NCBI GenBank assembly: GCA_001803165.1
Contig: MHAZ01000017.1
Location: forward strand, 248,001 to 312,000
Reading direction: 5' to 3'
Length of the DNA: 64,000 nucleotides
Origin: Stygiobacter sp. RIFOXYC2_FULL_38_25
GTDB lineage: Bacteria; Bacteroidota; Ignavibacteria; Ignavibacteriales; Melioribacteraceae
The notes under the pieces are model-generated. The model ran no database searches. It was not told the origin of the DNA and was given only the letters and a program-made list of their open reading frames with translations. Each line of letters begins with the position of its first letter. Within the stretch, counting starts at the first letter, position 1. Shown here one piece after another: positions 1 through 7,842 of this stretch. The position numbers were made by a program, and so were the translations under genes.

Positions 1-516
1 CCGGATGTTAGCTGGGATGAGCACACCGGACAAGGCGATGCTTACTTCACCTACGTTTACGGCTGCCAGGTTGCGGAGGTAAGTGTTAACACTGGAACCG
101 GAGAAGTTTATCTAAACAAAATTACCGCAGTTCACGATCCGGGTACAGTCATAAATAGGTTGGGCGCCATTGGACAAGTTTATGGCGGAGTTACACAGGG
201 AGCCGGTTACGGAATTTTGGAAGAAGTAACTAATGAAGATGGAATGATACGTGAATTGAACTTCGATCAATACTTAATTCCAACTGCGAAAGACATTGAT
301 GAAATAAAACCACTCTTCTTGGAAGGAAACGAAAAGTATGGCGCGTGGGGCGCAAAATCTTTGGGTGAACCAACGCTTGAACTTGGAGCGGCTGCAATTG
401 CAAATGCTGTTTGCAATGCACTTGGCAAAAGATTCTACAATTTGCCGCTTAACTTAGAAGAAGTTTTACTTGGCAGAAAATTGCGTCCCCAAGACTTAAA
501 GAGAGGGAGCTTATGA
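1..516 (+). CDS. Xanthine dehydrogenase-family molybdopterin-binding subunit, C-terminal part (5' truncated by window)
   Basis: The reading frame is open from base 1, so the annotated gene is only the last 171 residues of a protein normally about 750 residues long. The fragment has the C-terminal signature of xanthine dehydrogenase/CO-dehydrogenase large subunits, including GGVTQGAGYGILEE near residues 61-74, where the glutamate pair corresponds to the catalytic base region beside the molybdenum. Family knowledge: the subunit hydroxylates purine or related heterocycles at Mo-molybdopterin cytosine dinucleotide. Its stop overlaps the next start (ATGA), and the FAD and Fe-S subunits follow, so this is the last third of the catalytic chain of a three-subunit hydroxylase. 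The exact substrate cannot be told from this fragment. Confidence 0.9.
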   Translation, partial: PDVSWDEHTGQGDAYFTYVYGCQVAEVSVNTGTGEVYLNKITAVHDPGTVINRLGAIGQVYGGVTQGAGYGILEEVTNEDGMIRELNFDQYLIPTAKDIDEIKPLFLEGNEKYGAWGAKSLGEPTLELGAAAIANAVCNALGKRFYNLPLNLEEVLLGRKLRPQDLKRGSL

Positions 517-1379
517 TAGATATAATGTGCGAAGTTCTCACTCCAAAAAATCTGGCAGAAGCTCTTCTGTTGCTATCTAGTGCAGATTCAACTACGAAAA
601 TTCTAGCTGGCGGAACTGATGTTGTAGTTGGAAAAACTCAAGGATCGAAAAGATTTGCTGATGCAGAAACGTTAATTGATATTAATAGAATTGAAGAGTT
701 AAAAGGAATTTCTGAGAAGAATGGAATGATTTCTATCGGGGCTGCTGCAACATTCTCAGAAATTTGTAAAAGTAAGTTGGTTGAAGAGAAACTTCCTTTA
801 TTAAAGAAAGCTTCCAATACTATTGGAAGTTTGCAAATCAGAAATAGAGCCACTATCGCCGGAAACTTTGTAAACAACGCTCCTTGCGCGGATACAGTCC
901 CAGCGCTTCTTGTTTATGATGCAAGCATCGAAATTAAATCGCAGACGGCAACAAGAAATGTTTCGTTGCAAGAATTTTTGCAAGGACCATACAAAACGCT
1001 TTTGCAGCAAGGCGAGTTGGTTACGCGAATTCTTATTCCGGTCCCTCAACAAAATTACGCTGGCGATTTCTACAAACTTGGCAGAAGACGCGCAGTTGCA
1101 ATCAGCCGCTTAACGTTAGCTGTCGTAATTCAGTTGAAAGAAAAGAAAATTGGCGATATTAGAATTGCCTCCGGTGCAGTCACTCCAATAGGAACTCGAT
1201 TCCCAAAACTGGAAGAATTTGCAATTGGACAAAAGATGACCGACAACCTTTGTCAAGAACTTGCAAAGAAAATGGGCGAAGAAGTATTAGCAGTAACGGG
1301 GTTGCGCTGGTCCAGTGCTTATAAGCTGCCGGTTGTTCAACAAATGTTTTATCAATTATTAAAGGGACTTGAGCGCTAA
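513..1379 (+). CDS. Xanthine dehydrogenase-family FAD-binding subunit
   Basis: This 288-residue protein matches the medium (CoxM/XdhB) subunit, which passes electrons from the Fe-S subunit to FAD. Visible motifs are AGGTD at residues 32-36 and IGSLQIRNRATIAGN at 104-118, both FAD-contacting in this family, and the C-terminal CO_deh_flav_C-like region follows. Length is normal. The ATG overlaps the upstream stop by four bases, indicating translational coupling with the Mo subunit. An alternative ATG lies four codons downstream (525), but the overlap favours the first. Confidence 0.93.
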   Translation: MIDIMCEVLTPKNLAEALLLLSSADSTTKILAGGTDVVVGKTQGSKRFADAETLIDINRIEELKGISEKNGMISIGAAATFSEICKSKLVEEKLPLLKKASNTIGSLQIRNRATIAGNFVNNAPCADTVPALLVYDASIEIKSQTATRNVSLQEFLQGPYKTLLQQGELVTRILIPVPQQNYAGDFYKLGRRRAVAISRLTLAVVIQLKEKKIGDIRIASGAVTPIGTRFPKLEEFAIGQKMTDNLCQELAKKMGEEVLAVTGLRWSSAYKLPVVQQMFYQLLKGLER

Positions 1380-1407
1380 TTGCTATGCGTTCGTTGATAA
1401 TAAAATT

Positions 1408-1884
1408 ATGGAAATTAAATTTGTTCTAAATGGAAAAGAAGTCGCGGCGGATATAAGTCCGAGCATTCGGTTGCTCGATTTGCTTCGCGAAAAATTTGAA
1501 CTGACCGGAACTAAAGAAGGATGCGGAGTTGGCGAGTGCGGTGCTTGTACGGTCTTAATGAATGGTAAAGCGGTTAATTCTTGTCTTGTACTTGCGGCAC
1601 AAGTAAACAACTCCGAAATTCTTACGATAGAAGGAATAACAAATGGTGAAGAGCTTCATCCTCTTCAAAAAAACTTTTTACTGAATGGAGCAGTACAGTG
1701 TGGTTTTTGTTCACCAGGAATGGTTTTGTCTTCTTATGCATTACTAGAAGAAAATCCCAATCCGACAGATGAAGAAATTAAAGACGCAATTGCCGGAAAC
1801 CTTTGCCGCTGTACCGGCTATAAACAAATTATTGATGCGGTGAAGCAGACTGCGAAAGAGTTAAAAGTGGAAGTAAAAGTATAG
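1408..1884 (+). CDS. Xanthine dehydrogenase-family [2Fe-2S] subunit
   Basis: The 158-residue small subunit carries two [2Fe-2S] centres. Plant-type ligands are C39, C44, C47 and C59; the C-terminal helical centre has C98, C101, C133 and C135 in the motifs CGFCSPGM and LCRCTGY. I chose the ATG at 1408 rather than an upstream TTG at 1369, because the family begins just before the first beta strand (MEIKFVLNGK). It completes a large/FAD/Fe-S set in the order seen in xdhABC-type purine clusters. The stop codon directly abuts the next start at 1885. Confidence 0.94.
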   Translation: MEIKFVLNGKEVAADISPSIRLLDLLREKFELTGTKEGCGVGECGACTVLMNGKAVNSCLVLAAQVNNSEILTIEGITNGEELHPLQKNFLLNGAVQCGFCSPGMVLSSYALLEENPNPTDEEIKDAIAGNLCRCTGYKQIIDAVKQTAKELKVEVKV

Positions 1885-2949
1885 ATGCCAAAGGGACTCA
1901 ATAAATCCGAATACAATACTTTCTTTATCGAAATAAAAAATCGAATTAGAAAAGCACAATACGAGGCACTCCGGAAAGTAAACAAAGAGCTTATTAAGCT
2001 TTATTGGGATATTGGCAAGAAGATTATTGAGAATCAAAAAATGCATGGATGGGGAAAATCAATTGTTGAGAATCTTTCGGACGACTTACAAAAAGAATTT
2101 CCCGGAATTGGCGGATTATCTTCTAGGAATCTTTGGAGAATGAGAAGTTTCTATTTGGAATACCAGAACAGCTCAATTCTGCCACCATTGGTGGCAGAAA
2201 TAGGCTGGGCGCACAATGTAGTCGTGTTAGAAAAATGCAAAGGGAATGATGAGAGGGAATTTTATTTAAGCATGACTAAAAAATTTGGCTGGACGAAAAA
2301 CGTTTTGATCCACCAAATTGAAAATGATTCTTATGTAAAATCTTTGTCAAATCAAACTAATTTTAGCAAAGCTTTACCGGAAGCAATTAAGAGTCAAGCA
2401 AAACTAGCCGTTAAAGATGAATACACTTTTGACTTTCTTGAACTTGGGGAAGAACACAGCGAACGTCAGTTGGAAATATCGCTGATTAATAATATCAGAA
2501 AGTTTTTAATTGAAATGGGTGGCGACTTTGCATTTATTGGGAACCAATTTAAAATCACTGCCGGCAGCCAAGAGTATTTTATTGATTTGCTTCTTTATCA
2601 TAGAAAGCTTAGATGCTTATTTGCAGTAGAATTGAAAGTTGGAGAATTCAAACCGGAGTTTGCTGGAAAAATGCAATTTTATCTTGCAATATTAAATGAG
2701 AAAATTAAACTGGAAGATGAAAACCCTTCTATTGGATTAATTTTATGCAAAGACAAAGAAAGATTAATTGTTGAATACGCGCTTCGCGACAGCACACAGC
2801 CAATTGGAGTTGCCACTTATAAAATCACAAATAAACTTCCAAAAGAATTTAAGAGATTTCTTCCTTCACCACGTGCCATTACTGGAATTTTAGGAAGCTC
2901 TGCTATCTTTGAAGAAAAGCCGGAGAAACCGAAAAGGGAAAAAACATAA
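1885..2949 (+). CDS. DUF1016 / YhcG-family PD-(D/E)XK nuclease inside the purine operon
   Basis: The 354-residue protein has an N-terminal DUF1016_N helical domain (about 10-165) and a C-terminal YhcG-type nuclease domain (about 190-340). The PD-(D/E)XK core is intact: D234 in YFIDLLLYH, then E249 and K251 in VELKVGEF. Family knowledge: YhcG-like proteins are predicted endonucleases, often found near restriction or defence genes and as scattered single genes; cellular roles are poorly known. The start follows the previous stop with zero spacing, and only one base separates its stop from the next ATG, so it is cotranscribed with catabolic genes it has no obvious link to. Transfer into the operon is my inference. 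Confidence 0.88.
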   Translation: MPKGLNKSEYNTFFIEIKNRIRKAQYEALRKVNKELIKLYWDIGKKIIENQKMHGWGKSIVENLSDDLQKEFPGIGGLSSRNLWRMRSFYLEYQNSSILPPLVAEIGWAHNVVVLEKCKGNDEREFYLSMTKKFGWTKNVLIHQIENDSYVKSLSNQTNFSKALPEAIKSQAKLAVKDEYTFDFLELGEEHSERQLEISLINNIRKFLIEMGGDFAFIGNQFKITAGSQEYFIDLLLYHRKLRCLFAVELKVGEFKPEFAGKMQFYLAILNEKIKLEDENPSIGLILCKDKERLIVEYALRDSTQPIGVATYKITNKLPKEFKRFLPSPRAITGILGSSAIFEEKPEKPKREKT

Positions 2950-2950
2950 T

Positions 2951-4057
2951 ATGGCTGATCTAAAAACTAACATACTTGGAATAAATTTCAACAATCCGAT
3001 TTTTACCGCAGCCGGACCAACTGCCGCTAATTATGAAATGTTGAAGCGTGCGCAAGATGGTGGTGCAGGTGGGTTGGTTGTAAAAACAATCAGTGTAGAA
3101 GCCGCAAAGGTTCCGATTCCAAACATTTCGAATTTTAATCCGAACAGTTTGCTTAATGCGGAACTCTGGAGTGAAGTTGGTTACAAAGAATTCATCGAAA
3201 CAGAACTGAAAAAAATAAGAACACTTGGCTTGCCGGTTATTGCTTCGGTTGGTTACTCACCTCAAGATTTAGAAATTCTCGGCAAAGAATTAAATGGAAG
3301 TGGTTTGATTGAAGCCGTAGAGTTTTCAATTCACTATATAGATAAAGACGCAAGCAATTTGCGCAAAACAGCAGTCGCTCTCAAAAACAATATTGATGTT
3401 CCAGTGTTTGCAAAATTTTCTCCCGGTGTTTCTGATTTGCCTCTAGCAGTTTCAATGCTTGATGATGTAGTGGACGGTTATGTTGCGATCAATTCTGTTG
3501 GTCCAGCTCTAGATTTTAATGCTGAAACTCGCAAATCCTATTTGGGAAGTGCAGATGGACGCGGCTGGCTTAGCGGTAGAGCAATTCTTCCAATCGGACT
3601 ACACTTTGTTGCGTCAATTCATAAATTATCTAAGAAGCCAATCATTGGCGTTGGCGGTGTTCGCACTGCGGAAGATGTTGTAAAATATTTGATGGTAGGC
3701 GCGTCTGCAGTGCAAGTCTGCTCACTCTCAATTCTCAAAGGTCAATCGGTTTACGGAAAACTTGCAAAGGATTTAGAAAAGTGGATGGATGCTCACAACT
3801 ATCCTAACATCGAATCGCTGATTGGAATATTCGAACCAGAACAAGAAAAAGTACAGCATTTCTTGTATCACGGGAAGCAGGTTCTTCCAACGGTAGATTA
3901 TAATGTCTGTGATAACTGCGGTGCGTGCGTAAAGATTTGTGTTCATAATGCGCTGGAGATTAAAGATAAACTTACTCTGGAAAAAGAAATTTGCGTTCGT
4001 TGTGGAATCTGCACGCAAGTCTGCCCAACACACGCATTAGAAATGAAAGAAGGATAG
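2951..4057 (+). CDS. PreA-like dihydroorotate/dihydropyrimidine dehydrogenase-fold protein with C-terminal 2x[4Fe-4S] domain
   Basis: This 368-residue protein has an FMN-binding TIM barrel (about 1-300) followed by a bacterial ferredoxin domain with C320, C323, C326, C330 and C348, C351, C354, C358. The C-terminal phosphate-binding region GVGGVRTAEDVV (233-244) is well kept. The usual active-site loop NxSCPN is absent; the corresponding place reads EFSIHYID (124-131), so the cysteine/serine base of true dihydropyrimidine and dihydroorotate dehydrogenases is missing. Start: ATG at 2951, one base after the nuclease stop; an upstream TTG at 2909 overlaps the nuclease gene and is less likely. In the operon it may replace YgfK as an electron-transfer or ring-reducing component; this is inference. 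Confidence 0.85.
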   Translation: MADLKTNILGINFNNPIFTAAGPTAANYEMLKRAQDGGAGGLVVKTISVEAAKVPIPNISNFNPNSLLNAELWSEVGYKEFIETELKKIRTLGLPVIASVGYSPQDLEILGKELNGSGLIEAVEFSIHYIDKDASNLRKTAVALKNNIDVPVFAKFSPGVSDLPLAVSMLDDVVDGYVAINSVGPALDFNAETRKSYLGSADGRGWLSGRAILPIGLHFVASIHKLSKKPIIGVGGVRTAEDVVKYLMVGASAVQVCSLSILKGQSVYGKLAKDLEKWMDAHNYPNIESLIGIFEPEQEKVQHFLYHGKQVLPTVDYNVCDNCGACVKICVHNALEIKDKLTLEKEICVRCGICTQVCPTHALEMKEG

Positions 4058-4065
4058 CTCTGAAC

Positions 4066-4134
4066 CACTCTGTGGTTCTCTGTGATACTTCTTTCACAGA
4101 GATCGCTGAAGTCGCACAGAGATTCACTGAGAAT
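4066..4134. repeat. Dispersed intergenic repeat, CTCTGTG family, copy 1
   Basis: This stretch fills the spacer between the PreA-like gene and ygeY. It is built from alternating CTCTGTG and CACAGAG blocks that can fold back on each other, and shares TTCTTTCACAGAG with the copy at 5370-5455. No ORF or clear promoter is present. Confidence 0.65.
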
Positions 4135-4156
4135 ACAAAAATAAAAATGGTGTAAT

Positions 4157-5365
4157 ATGGAAAAATCATTAAAAGAAAAATTGTTCAAAACTGTTGAATC
4201 AGAAAAAGAAAATCTCTTTGGGTTAATTCAGCGCTTAATTCAAATAAAAAGTTACAGCGGTGAAGAAAAAGAAATTGTTGAATTCATTGTTGGCAAGATG
4301 AAAGAATATGGATTTGACGAAGCTTATCATGATGGATTTGGAAACGCGATTGGCAAGATTGGTAATGGTCCAATCAAAATTATGTTTGATGCGCACATAG
4401 ACACAGTGAAAGTAACTGAGACAGAAAATTGGGCTCATCCACCATTTGGCGGCGAAATTGTAAACGGCAAAATGTACGGGCGCGGAGTTGTTGATGAGAA
4501 ACCGGCTATGGCTGGTTTTATGATTGCCGGAAAAGTTTTGAAACAAGTTTATGGAAACGATTTTCCATTTACGTTGTACGTTGTTGGCTCTGTTCTAGAA
4601 GAAGATGCCGACGGTTATCCGCTATACCATATTATTCAAAATGAAAAAATTAAACCGGATTATGTTGTGCTTGGCGAGCCAACCAACTTGCAAGTTTACC
4701 GCGGTCAGCGTGGTAGAATGGAATTAAAAATTACTGCAACCGGAAAATCTGCTCATGGTGCACATAACCATAAAGGAATAAACGCGATTTATAAACTTCA
4801 GCCAATTCTTGCAGAAATTGAAAAACTTGATAAAAAGCTAAAACCAAAACAGCCGCTTGCAAAAGGATCAATTACAGTAAGTCAAATTACATCTAAGGCT
4901 CCATCAACTTGTTCCGTTGCTGATTATTGCCAAATTCATCTTGATAGGAGAATGACAATTGGCGAAAACAAAAAGACTGTAGTGAAGGAACTTCAAGAGA
5001 TAATTAAGAAGCACAAAAGCGACGCAAAAGTTTCTATTCCAAATGTCGAGGGAAAAAGTTGGAAAGGAACTGAGTTTAGCCAAGAAGCTTACTTTCCAAC
5101 CTGGGTATATGATGAAAAACATCCGCTGGTTGATGCTGCGATGAAAACATCAAAAGCTGCAATGGGTAAGGCGAAGAGTGGTGTTTGGAGTTTCTCTACT
5201 AACGGTGTGGCGACAGCCGGACATTTTGGAATTCCAACAATCGGTTTTGCGCCGGGAAGAGAAGAACTTGCTCATTCATCAAAAGAGGAACTTGTGCTGA
5301 ATGATTTGTTGAAAGCAACAAAGTTTTATTCGCTATTTCCATTTGAGCTTGCAAACAGAATATAA
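4157..5365 (+). CDS. ygeY: YgeY family M20 metallohydrolase
   Basis: The 402-residue protein is an M20-type zinc hydrolase, the same length as enterobacterial YgeY. Metal-site motifs are visible: DAHIDTV with H80 and D82, GRGVVDEK with D113 as the likely bridging ligand, VLEED with E148/E149, and GEPT with E174; a C-terminal histidine lies in EELAHSSKEE. The dimerisation domain sits at about 190-310. Family knowledge: YgeY is linked to selenium-dependent molybdenum hydroxylase clusters and, with YgeX and YgeW, to breakdown of urate-derived ureido acids; the exact bond cleaved here is not shown by the sequence. It is flanked on both sides by copies of one repeat family. Confidence 0.9.
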   Translation: MEKSLKEKLFKTVESEKENLFGLIQRLIQIKSYSGEEKEIVEFIVGKMKEYGFDEAYHDGFGNAIGKIGNGPIKIMFDAHIDTVKVTETENWAHPPFGGEIVNGKMYGRGVVDEKPAMAGFMIAGKVLKQVYGNDFPFTLYVVGSVLEEDADGYPLYHIIQNEKIKPDYVVLGEPTNLQVYRGQRGRMELKITATGKSAHGAHNHKGINAIYKLQPILAEIEKLDKKLKPKQPLAKGSITVSQITSKAPSTCSVADYCQIHLDRRMTIGENKKTVVKELQEIIKKHKSDAKVSIPNVEGKSWKGTEFSQEAYFPTWVYDEKHPLVDAAMKTSKAAMGKAKSGVWSFSTNGVATAGHFGIPTIGFAPGREELAHSSKEELVLNDLLKATKFYSLFPFELANRI

Positions 5366-5369
5366 TTTA

Positions 5370-5455
5370 CTGTGTAACTCTGTGGAATCTCAGTGACTCT
5401 CTGTGTAATTTCTTTCACAGAGTAACACCGAGCATTCACAGAGTAACACCGAGAA
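5370..5455. repeat. Dispersed intergenic repeat, CTCTGTG family, copy 2
   Basis: This copy fills the spacer between ygeY and ygeW. It holds two exact tandem copies of CACAGAGTAACACCGAG at 5416-5432 and 5437-5453 (21-base period), downstream of complementary CTCTGTGTAA blocks at 5370-5408, so the whole can form a long hairpin. It shares TTCTTTCACAGAG with copy 1. Confidence 0.7.
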
Positions 5456-5473
5456 GAAAAAAACGGAGAAACT

Positions 5474-6484
5474 ATGGAAACAAGATTTAAAGGCAGACAT
5501 TTTATTACCGAAGACAACTGGACTAAAGAAGAACTCGATATAGTTTTTGATACGGCTTTTGATTTGAAGAAGAAGTTCTACGCCGAAGAACAAACTCTTT
5601 GGCTTCCTTACAAAACTTTGTTTATGATGTTCTTTGAGCAGTCAACACGCACGCGCAATTCTATGGAAGCCGGAATGACCCAGCTTGGCGGGCACGCGCA
5701 CGATCTCACGCCGGATAAAATGCAAATTACTCACGGAGAAGTAGCTAAGGATACTGCAATCATACTTAGCCGCATGGGACACGGAATTGCTTGCCGCAAC
5801 TGCTTCTACGGTGTTGGCAATAAATATTTGAATGAGCTTGCAGAAAACTCACGCAAGCCGGTAATGTCTTTGCAAGATGATGTTTATCATCCGTTCCAAG
5901 GTCTTGCAGATTTGATGACAATCTTTGAACATCTGGGACGCAATACAAAAAATTTAAAAGTTACTGTTTCTTGGGCTTATGCAACTACACATTCCAAGCC
6001 GCTTAGCGTTCCCCAAACGCAAATCTTGCTTTTCCCTCGTTACGGAATTGACGTAACTGTAGCTCATCCAAAGGAATTTCCGTTGAGCAAAAATATTGTT
6101 GAGAAGGCACAGAAGAACGCTGCGGAAGGTGGCGGAAGTTTGCGCTTCACAAACAATATGGATGAAGCATTTGAAGGCGCACATATTGTTATTCCAAAAA
6201 ATTGGGGTGGCTTCGGTTTCTATGATGAGGAACATTACTTAGCAAATGAAGACGCTTGCAAGAAAGAAATGAAATCCAATTTGGAAAAATACAAGAGCTG
6301 GATTTGCGACGATAAGAGAATTAAACTTGCAGATAAAAATGTAAAGCTTATGCACGCACTTCCGGCAGACCGTGGAAATGAAGTGACAGATGAAATATTA
6401 GATAACCCAAATATCTCTATAGTTTTTGATGAAGCGGAAAACCGCTTACACACAGCTAAAGCAATTATGGGATTGACAATGTGA
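5474..6484 (+). CDS. ygeW: YgeW-type knotted carbamoyltransferase
   Basis: The 336-residue protein belongs to the aspartate/ornithine carbamoyltransferase superfamily. The carbamoyl-phosphate loop is STRTR (57-61), the second phosphate/substrate motif is HPFQ (139-142), and HALPADRGNEV plus the C-terminal ENRLHTAKAIM complete the family pattern. A long insertion around YFLAN-like and KNWGGFGFY segments fits YgeW rather than ArgF or PyrB. It is shorter than E. coli YgeW (396 residues). Family knowledge: members are proposed to transfer or release carbamoyl groups in anaerobic purine breakdown. In this operon it would yield carbamoyl phosphate from a ureido intermediate; this direction is inference. 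Confidence 0.88.
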   Translation: METRFKGRHFITEDNWTKEELDIVFDTAFDLKKKFYAEEQTLWLPYKTLFMMFFEQSTRTRNSMEAGMTQLGGHAHDLTPDKMQITHGEVAKDTAIILSRMGHGIACRNCFYGVGNKYLNELAENSRKPVMSLQDDVYHPFQGLADLMTIFEHLGRNTKNLKVTVSWAYATTHSKPLSVPQTQILLFPRYGIDVTVAHPKEFPLSKNIVEKAQKNAAEGGGSLRFTNNMDEAFEGAHIVIPKNWGGFGFYDEEHYLANEDACKKEMKSNLEKYKSWICDDKRIKLADKNVKLMHALPADRGNEVTDEILDNPNISIVFDEAENRLHTAKAIMGLTM

Positions 6485-6586
6485 CGAAGTCACTCTGAAC
6501 GCCAGCCTTGCCGAGCATTGGCGAGGCTGGAAGTGAAGAGTCTGCTACACTTGAAATGGAGTTCCTTCGTCGCTTCGCTCCTCAGG
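6485..6586. repeat. Dispersed intercistronic repeat, CTGAGGAG/GACGAAG family, copy 1
   Basis: The whole gap between ygeW and the PLP enzyme is repeat. It contains a strong hairpin with arms CCAGCCTTGCC (6502-6512) and GGCGAGGCTGG (6520-6530), and its right part, read on the minus strand, CTGAGGAGCGAAGCGACGAAG, resembles the left arms of the elements at 41743 and 42834. The right end touches the start codon of the next gene. Confidence 0.6.
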
Positions 6587-7840
6587 ATGAAAATGGAATA
6601 TATTTACAAATGTTTTGATTGTACAAAAATTTATGGCAAAGATGAGATTGAAAAGAATCTCGTTTACCTTTGTCCAGCATGCGGAAAGGTAGAAAAGAAC
6701 CAACCGCTTCGTGGCGTATTATTAATTGAATACGACTACAAAGCAATTAAAACAAAGTTTAGCAAAGTTAATTTCTTCAATTATCAGCTTGGAAAATTCT
6801 GGCAATACGATTTTCTCTGGCCGCTCGATTCGACAAAGCTTAGTTCATTGCAAACCGAGTTAGAAAAGATTTCTCTGCCTTCAAATTGCTTTCAGAAACT
6901 TAAATATTTGGGTAAAGAATTTTTTGTTCTGAACGATACAAGTAATCCTACGCTTTCATTCAAAGACCGCGCTTCCAGCCTGGTGACAATTAAAGCCTTG
7001 GAATTAGGAATTAATAAAATTGCTGCCGCATCAACCGGTAACGCGGGTTCATCTCTCGCCGGAATTTGCGCGAGACTTGGTTTGAGCTCGACCATCTTTG
7101 TTCCGAAAAATATTCCGGAAGCCAAACGCATCCAAATTCAATCATACGGTGCAGAATTAGTTTTGGTTGATGGCGATTACGATTTAGCATTTGATATTTG
7201 CCTCGAAATCTCATCTCGGAAAAAATGGTACAACAGAAACACCGCATACAATCCTTTGACTATTGAAGGAAAAAAATCCGCCGCATATGACATTTTTATT
7301 GCACTGAAAAGTAAACTTCCAAATTATATTTTTGTGCCCACCGGTGATGGAGTTATTCTTTCCGGTTTGTACAAAGGGTTTATCGAATTACAAAAACTTG
7401 GCTGGATAGAAGAATTACCTAAGCTGATTGCAGTTCAAGCTGAAGGTGGAAACGCTTTTGCACGTTATATGGAAACTAAAAGGTTCGAATATGCGCCGGC
7501 TGTTAGTGTTGCAGATTCAATCTGTGCCGGCGCGCCGAGAGCATTGTATTTAGGCGCCAAAGCTATTGAAAAATCGAGCGGCGAAGTTATTGTTGTGAGT
7601 GATGAAGAAATTCTAATAGCACAAAAAGATTCGGCAAAGGAGTTTGGAATATTGCTTGAGCCTTCGAGCTCCGCTACTTTTGCAGCTTATAAAAAGTTTA
7701 CTAAACAAGAAAAATTACAAAACAAAACCGCGCTTTTGCTTTTTACCGGAAACGGTTTGAAAGATGTTTCGTCATTATCAAAATGGAATGAAAAAATTAT
7801 TGCCCTTACTCCGGAACAAATCAAGGAAAAATATCTCTAG
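6587..7840 (+). CDS. Threonine-synthase-like PLP enzyme (fold type II) with N-terminal zinc-ribbon motif
   Basis: The 417-residue protein starts with a small metal-ribbon motif (C9, C12, C29, C32) and continues as a fold type II PLP enzyme. The Schiff-base lysine is K126 in NPTLSFKDRA, and the PLP-phosphate loop is STGNAGSS. A C-terminal GNG (FTGNGLKD) matches threonine synthases. The ATG at 6587 lies right at the edge of a repeat; upstream in-frame sequence back to 6518 is repeat-derived and not coding in my view, and ATG 6593 is also possible. It occupies the position of ygeX (diaminopropionate ammonia-lyase, also fold type II), so a beta-elimination role in the pathway is plausible, but true threonine synthesis cannot be excluded. 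Confidence 0.82.
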   Translation: MKMEYIYKCFDCTKIYGKDEIEKNLVYLCPACGKVEKNQPLRGVLLIEYDYKAIKTKFSKVNFFNYQLGKFWQYDFLWPLDSTKLSSLQTELEKISLPSNCFQKLKYLGKEFFVLNDTSNPTLSFKDRASSLVTIKALELGINKIAAASTGNAGSSLAGICARLGLSSTIFVPKNIPEAKRIQIQSYGAELVLVDGDYDLAFDICLEISSRKKWYNRNTAYNPLTIEGKKSAAYDIFIALKSKLPNYIFVPTGDGVILSGLYKGFIELQKLGWIEELPKLIAVQAEGGNAFARYMETKRFEYAPAVSVADSICAGAPRALYLGAKAIEKSSGEVIVVSDEEILIAQKDSAKEFGILLEPSSSATFAAYKKFTKQEKLQNKTALLLFTGNGLKDVSSLSKWNEKIIALTPEQIKEKYL

Positions 7841-7842
7841 CT

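Noticed and set aside
6518..6586. Upstream N-terminal extension of the PLP enzyme
   Set aside because: The 23 extra codons are repeat sequence shared with other spacers, and the Zn-ribbon protein starts naturally at ATG 6587.
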